Assembly: GCF_028640845.1 (NCBI RefSeq)
Contig: NC_080543.1
Span: 95,965,825-96,029,824, forward strand
Source: Ahaetulla prasina
Lineage: Eukaryota > Chordata > Lepidosauria > Squamata > Colubridae
Reading direction: 5' to 3'
DNA length: 64,000 nucleotides
Shown here piece after piece: positions 59,001 to 64,000 of the stretch. Position 1 is the first letter of the stretch. Every line of letters begins with the position of its first letter. Under the pieces are notes generated by a model. It made no database searches. It was not told the origin of the DNA and saw nothing but the letters and a program-made list of their open reading frames with translations. The translations under genes were made by a program, and so were the position numbers.

Positions 59001-62000
59001 CCCACCGACCTGTGCGCTTACACAGGGAGGGTCTCCTCAGGGTGCCGTCAGCCAAACAATGTCGGCTGGTAACCCCCAGGGGGAGAGCCTCATCTGTGGG
59101 AGCACCTACTGTCTGGAATGAGCTTCCTCTGGGGTTACGATTACTTCCCGACCTCCGGACCTTCCGCCATGAACTCAAGACCTTTTTGTTTCACCGCGCA
59201 GGGCTGGCCTAATACACTACGTTTTTTAATTGGGGTTTTTATTATTTTTCAATTATAGTTTTTAAATAGGGTTAGCCAATTTGAATAAGTTTTTTTAAAT
59301 GTTTTTTAATTCTATTTATAAAATTGTTTTATGCTGGCTATAAACCACCCTGAGTCCTTCGGGAGAAGGGCAGTATAAAAATAAAATAAAATAAATAAAC
59401 AAATAAATAAACAGATGAATCAAAAATTGGAATTAAGGTTGCCGGCAGAAATATCAACAACCTCAGATATGCAGATGATACCACTCTAATGGCAGAAAGT
59501 GAAGAGAAACTAAGGAGTGTCTTGATGCAGGTGAAGAAGGAGAGTGCAAAAGTTGGCTTGAAACTCAATATTAAGAAAATGAAGATCATGGCATCTGGCC
59601 CTCTCAATTCCTGGCAAATAGATGGGGAAGAAATGAAGGTAGTGACAGATGTTGTTTTCTTGGGCTCCAAGATCACTGCAGATGGGGACTGCAGCCAAGA
59701 AATTAAAAGATGCTTGCTCCTGGGAAGGAAAGCTATGGCAAATCTAGACAGCATTCTAAAAAGCAGAGACATCATCCTGCAACAAAAGTGCGTATAGTCA
59801 AGGCTATGGTTTTCCCAGTTGCAATATATGGCTGTAAAAGTTGGACAATAAGAAAGGCTGAACACCAAAGGCCTTTGAACTATGGTGCTGGAGATCAAAC
59901 TGGTCAGTCCTAGAGGAGATCAACCCTGACTGCTCTTTAGAAGGCCAGATCCTGAAGATGAAACTGAAATACTTTGGCCACCTAATGAGAAGGAAGGACT
60001 CACTGGAGAAGAGCCTAATGATGGGAAAGATTGAAGGCAAAAGAAGGGGATGACAGAGAACGAGGTGGATGGATGGAGTCACTGAAGGCCTGGAGGAACA
60101 TTGTCCATGGGGTTGCGATGGGTCGGGCACGACTTCGCAACTAACAACACCTTCAGGAAAACATTCCTTATACAGAGATAATTAAATATTAAAATCAGCA
60201 TGTGGATAAATTATCAAGCACATACCCAAAATTTATTTTTCAATTTCCCTTCATTTTGACTTTGGGAGTCGATACAGTGAAAAAAGCAAAAATTGAATCT
60301 GAAAGTTATCTCAGATCATTGCCATCAAGTTTTCCAATAAATCTTTCAGATAATTGTCCTTAAGAGTCACTGAATTGTTTCCTATCTTCAGCAAACCATT
60401 ATCAACTTTCTTGAATATGGTTTGGCATGATATGGAGATCCAATGTATTATAGTAAATTCAACAATGGCTAAACAAATTACCATATTGTGAATGTAATTA
60501 CAATTACGACTAGACATTTGCAGCTGGTTTTGTAAAGGGCTTGTAAATTTAAAAATATGGCAATTCTATGTATTAATTAGAAAGGAATTTCAACTTAACA
60601 ATGAGATTTATTTCTGAATAACCACTACAGTGTTAATCATATTTAACTGGAGCAATAATAACAGCATTGCAGTTGAGCAAACCGTAACTAATTTATGTTT
60701 TTATTGAGAAATAATGGTTCTTCCTGTGCCTAGGTCAGTGGTAGTCAACCTGGTCCCTACCACCCACTAGTGGGCGTTCCAGCTTTCATGGTGGGCGGTA
60801 GTGGTTTTGTCCGATACTGAAACACTTTCATTTTATTTTAATTTAATTGACTTTAAAAAAAAATCATAGCATTATTTAAAAACATTTTCATTAGGTTTTC
60901 ATAAAATTCCCCGTGACAATTTAAATTTCTGAAAATATACTATTTGTATCGCCCGTGCATAAGTTTAGTTCATGTTACGTAAATGAAACTAAATGGTGCT
61001 ATACTGCGACCGCAAACGAAAGAGCCTCATCCAAGAATAGCTCGCGCATCTCCCCCCACACCACCCAGCTATAACAGACAAGCAGAGCTGGTAGCCGGTG
61101 GCCCCCCCCAACCCAATCCATGATGCGTGAGAGGCATGCACAGACGATGATACACGGCACATTACTGTGGAATTGGTGGGCGGTTAGAAAATTTTACTAA
61201 CAGAGATACAAAAGTGGGCGGTAGGTATAAAAAGGATGACTACCCTTGGCCTAGGTTATAAGATGAACATTGATTCACTTTTAAGATGTTAAATTGTTTA
61301 AAAAATACACTAACTCAGTCAGTATTAGGAAGAGTTTCCAAATTTTCTGAGATCTCTTCAACTAATGATTTTAGCGAGGATTACCTGAAGGTTGAATCTC
61401 TATAAAAATGACAGACCACATTTTTGCTTCCTTTCACTTCTTGAAAAAAATCTCGCTCACTGGGGATTTCTCGGTATTCTCCATGTCCTTTTGAAAGCCA
61501 TTCCTATTAATAAGAATATAAAGTTTTACATTTGATGTCATGAAAGAAATCATTTCAAATTCATTCCATAAGATTATAATTCTACCATTATTCCATGAAG
61601 ACAAGTTCTACTATGTCTAAGTTTCATCTGATGAATACAAATCCTAACATCAAAGTTATATTGGTGGTAATTTTAGCATTTCTGATATGCTTTGAAGTTG
61701 GTCAACATTGGTTCGAAAATAAATCATATATTTAAATAAAAAGTATTTCAACATTTATTATAAATCCTTTCTAAAACTAAAAGGACTAGAACAGAAAGTT
61801 TGCATTCCAAAAGAATAGTGAAGTTTTAATGGGTAATACTCTAATATGAAGTAAATTCCCAGTGGAATCATGCAAATATTTATTCCAACCTGTCCACCAA
61901 TTATGTTCAGGAATTACACAGGGCTGCAACAATTCCTACAGTAATTTAATTAGTCAAAAATATCTGTATTCCAAATTTCATTTCCACACTGGAATTCTTT

Positions 62001-63031
62001 AAGCCATTTTAGTGATATAGGAACTGCAATTACTTAGTTTGAAGTTGAATTATACTGCAAATGTAAATTAAATCAGATTCACTTTTTTGCTTGATCTTTA
62101 TTTTTGAAACAGTGGCCTCCTGCATACTACTTAAGCTCAAGGCTAACCATATGGCTCCCAAAAACTGTTCTTTAGCAGAAAAAACTCGATCCTGTCTTTC
62201 ATAAAGATTTTCAATTACTCTTGTATATTTTCCTCAGTTTTCAATATCACAATATTTATTGATGTTGATAATTGTAAAGATTATGGAAGTCCTAAGATAT
62301 GTAAAGACTGATGTATTTGGGCACAATAAGTTAGCATTATATATGTTTACATTCACTCTATGGAAAATAATGAAAGGACAATTTTGACTTTAGCAACACT
62401 TGAAGAATCTGTCAGCCAATGTTAAAAGAATTCATGAAGCTGGAATGTTATAGTAGCTAATCCTATGCCTGACTATATGGAATCAGGTAGTCTATGGCAT
62501 ACTAAGTCAACAGAGGTTTCTCCCAATGTGCATAGGACTGTATCCTCAGGCAATTCATACTTGTGTATTTCACTGAAACTAGCTTAGATTAAATTTGCAA
62601 AGGTTGATTGTAAGGCTGTAATAATATATGAATGACTAAAACCCTCAGATTTTAATGGAATTTATTAATTCACTATTTAATTTCATTGCATCTCAAATCC
62701 CTGTGATGGGAAACAAGCTAACGTTTTGTTAACATCATTTTTTTATATGTTAGTGGACTACGTGGCCTAGTTTGTAGATATACCCCAAGATTATAAATGC
62801 AATACAGGAGGTGGTGTTTGGACCCTTTTATTTGTCAGTTACCTGTTTTTGTTGCTGATTTTTCTTGAGTGCTTCAAGCCTTCTTCGTTTGAGAAGTTCC
62901 AGTTCATCTTCATCCATCTGGTCCAATTTTTGTATTTCAGCATCAAGCTGTTCTTCTACCATCTTAGCTGTCTGAAGCATCGGAGTTTCCAGGGCTTTGG
63001 AAAATAAGTTAACAGAAGTATTTGCATCCAT
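53003..63031 (-). CDS. TXNDC9: TXNDC9, thioredoxin domain protein 9 (phosducin-like)
   Basis: Four coding exons (63031-62843, 61503-61385, 55576-55322, 53120-53003) give 226 codons plus TAG, the human length. All introns are GT-AG. Residues 1-63 are an N-terminal helix with acidic and basic blocks ([21 protein letters not shown]). Residues 64-190 form a thioredoxin-like fold ([57 protein letters not shown]) that lacks a CXXC redox site. The tail ends [10 protein letters not shown]. The protein works with the CCT chaperonin in actin and tubulin folding. The first coding exon has an acceptor at 63065, so a non-coding exon lies upstream, outside this window. A candidate AATAAA (minus) is at 52644-52639. 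Confidence 0.97.
53345..53435 (+). repeat. Amniote interspersed repeat fragment
   Basis: AACATAAGCAATGCCCTGCT then GGATC and CCCACCTAGTTCA resemble a common amniote repeat (ATAAGAAGAGCCCTGCTGGATC type). It is short and diverged. Confidence 0.4.
54010..55080 (+). repeat. Old L2 LINE remnant, forward orientation
   Basis: Fragments in shifting frames correspond to L2 RT in order: a region like [17 protein letters not shown] near 54255-54310, an ILNPSK-like stretch near 54560, and a VQ/LHWLP-like region near 54860-54900. Many stops and indels mark it as older than the L2 at 57218. Confidence 0.6.
56085..60155 (+). mobile_element. BovB (RTE) LINE split by an L2 insertion
   Basis: The left part, 56085-57217, encodes BovB ORF pieces in shifting frames: [37 protein letters not shown] and [18 protein letters not shown], the RT region with FIDYAKAFD. 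The right part, 59414-60155, resumes at the next residues ([12 protein letters not shown], the catalytic box, then [13 protein letters not shown] and [12 protein letters not shown]). It ends with CATTGTCCATGGGGTTGCGA and TCGGGCACGACTTCG, the BovB 3' end. The L2 sits at 57218-59413. Stops and indels show it is dead. The 5' end is truncated. It lies in TXNDC9 intron 2. Confidence 0.9.
57218..59413 (+). mobile_element. L2-type LINE, 5'-truncated, inserted in BovB
   Basis: The coding part starts in the linker between endonuclease and RT. From 57917 to 58891 a 324-codon frame holds the [26 protein letters not shown] start (in part), [34 protein letters not shown] and YADDTQMY near 58367. After two stops (about 58889 and 58970) the C-terminal part continues to about 59212 ([14 protein letters not shown]). 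The 3' tail CTGAGTCCTTCGGGAGAAGG runs into (AAATA)n-type repeats at 59385-59410. The frame left of 57917 has indels. Confidence 0.9.
60736..61248. mobile_element. hAT-C element, 513 bp, non-autonomous
   Basis: It starts CAGTGGTAGTCAACC and ends in GATGACTACCCTTG, which are inverted copies. The 8-bp target duplication GCCTAGGT is exact on both sides (60728-60735, 61249-61256). GTGGGCGG motifs are repeated at both ends. There is no coding capacity. It lies in TXNDC9 intron 1, 136 bp from exon 2. Confidence 0.93.
61504..62842. other. TXNDC9 intron between first two coding exons
   Basis: AT-rich, with no repeat or coding feature recognised. Confidence 0.4.
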
Positions 63032-63183
63032 TTTCTTTTCAAGTTAGCAGCAAACACATTAAACCTGCAAAATGAAGTAGATTTTAAGTTAGAACCAGAA
63101 AGAATAGAAAAGATATTTATTACAATAACAATTGTATACATCATGTTGGAATATCCATGGAATTTGAAAGCAGATTCAGCACT

Positions 63184-63680
63184 TCAAGGTGTTGGTTACC
63201 ACCTTTAAAGCGCTCCATGGCATAGGACCGGGATATCTTCGGGACCGCCTTCTGTTACCACATGCCTCCCACCGGCCGGTACGCTCTCATAGAGAGGGCC
63301 TCCTCAGGGTGCCGTCAGCCAAACAGTGCAGGCTGGCGACCCCCAGGGGGAGAGCCTTCTCTGTGGGGGCACCTACCCTCTGGAATGAGCTTCCCCTAGG
63401 ACTTCGACAACTTCCAGACCTCCGGACCTTTCGCCGCGAGCTTAAAACATATTTATTCTTTCGAGCAGGACTGGCTTAATAGGGTTTTTTAAATACGGAT
63501 TTTATTGGGGTTTATTTTATATTTTGTATAGTATTTTAAATTTAGGCTATTGGAATAAGTTTTTTAAATATTGTTTTTATTGAAATGTATCGTTTTTATT
63601 TTATCTGCCTGTTCACCGCCCTGAGTCCTTCGGGAGAAGGGCGGTATACAAATTAAATTATTATTATTATTATTATAACA
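63184..63680 (+). mobile_element. L2 LINE 3' fragment with (TTA)n tail
   Basis: A 96-codon intact frame (63189-63479) encodes the L2 C-terminus: [35 protein letters not shown] and DLRTFRRELKTYLF. The 3' UTR follows, with CTGAGTCCTTCGGGAGAAGG, and an (ATT)n run at 63657-63677. It lies about 120 bp upstream of the TXNDC9 coding exon, in its 5' intron, in antisense orientation to that gene. Confidence 0.9.
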
Positions 63681-63852
63681 GTGATATGAATATTTAATTG
63701 AAAAGCTGACTGTGGTTGATTCTTTTGTTTTAGTTAAATAGTGATCACTTGACAGAAGGATTGTTGACAGCATACATTTTGTTCAGCATACATTATTTGG
63801 TTTAACTTTAAGCTTTGTATGGGAGAGACAGGGGGAGGAGTTGTCATAGACA

Positions 63853-64000
63853 AGGGGTGTCAAATTCAAGGCCCAGGGGCTGGATTCGGCCCGCAGGGTG
63901 CTTAGATCTGGCCCATGGGCTCACCTTGGAAACAGTGAAGGACTGGCCCATGGTGCCTCTGCTAGCAAAAACGAAGCTTGAGAGGGCTGCACATGGCTCT
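63853..64000. mobile_element. hAT-A type end, running off the window
   Basis: CAAGGGGTGTCAAATTCAAG then GGCCCAGGGGCTGGATTCGG is the same kind of end as 44431 (CAGGGATGTCAAACTC). The other end is beyond the right edge. Confidence 0.55.

Overview
The window is vertebrate nuclear DNA, most likely from a squamate reptile and probably a snake. The genes have introns with GT-AG boundaries and AATAAA signals. The repeat load (BovB, CR1 and L2 LINEs, tRNA-derived SINEs with BovB-like tails, TA-flanked pogo/mariner elements, many small hAT elements) is typical of squamates. Gene order and orientation match human 2q11.2: TSGA10(-), C2orf15(+), LIPT1(+), MITD1(-), MRPL30(+), LYG(-), TXNDC9(-). Organism and gene names come from sequence recognition plus synteny; no database search was run.

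Layout. 1-9.7 kb: seven in-frame coiled-coil exons of TSGA10 (minus strand, continuing off the left edge), with a decayed Tc1 transposon in one intron. 12.4-13.1 kb: CpG island. 15.1 kb: small C2orf15-like ORF. 16-20 kb: CR1 LINE and nested SINEs. 20.2-21.3 kb: second CpG-rich stretch, upstream of the single-exon LIPT1 CDS (22198-23310). 25.3-34.1 kb: MITD1 and MRPL30 arranged head to head over one compact promoter. 36.7-41.9 kb: a five-exon goose-type lysozyme gene. 42.6-49.7 kb: a nested pile of L2, hAT and pogo elements. 53.0-63.1 kb: TXNDC9 (minus), whose introns hold a BovB LINE split by an L2 and a hAT element with an exact 8-bp target duplication. The window ends inside a hAT-like repeat upstream of TXNDC9.

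The genes are mostly housekeeping: mitochondrial lipoylation (LIPT1), mitochondrial translation (MRPL30), ESCRT-linked abscission (MITD1) and chaperonin-linked folding (TXNDC9). There is also a sperm/centrosome coiled-coil protein (TSGA10) and an innate-immunity muramidase (LYG). Complete reading frames could be joined across exons for MITD1 (239 aa), MRPL30 (157 aa), TXNDC9 (226 aa) and a proposed LYG (187 aa).

Points that most merit a second look: a g-type lysozyme model that has lost all four conserved cysteines and has no visible signal peptide; TSGA10 coding exons upstream of the human start; a hAT element containing a pogo element and a second hAT element, each with its own target duplication; a pogo element and its 365-bp derivative in the same window; and SINE-in-SINE and L2-in-BovB insertions that record relative ages. 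I saw no gene system that is plainly new.
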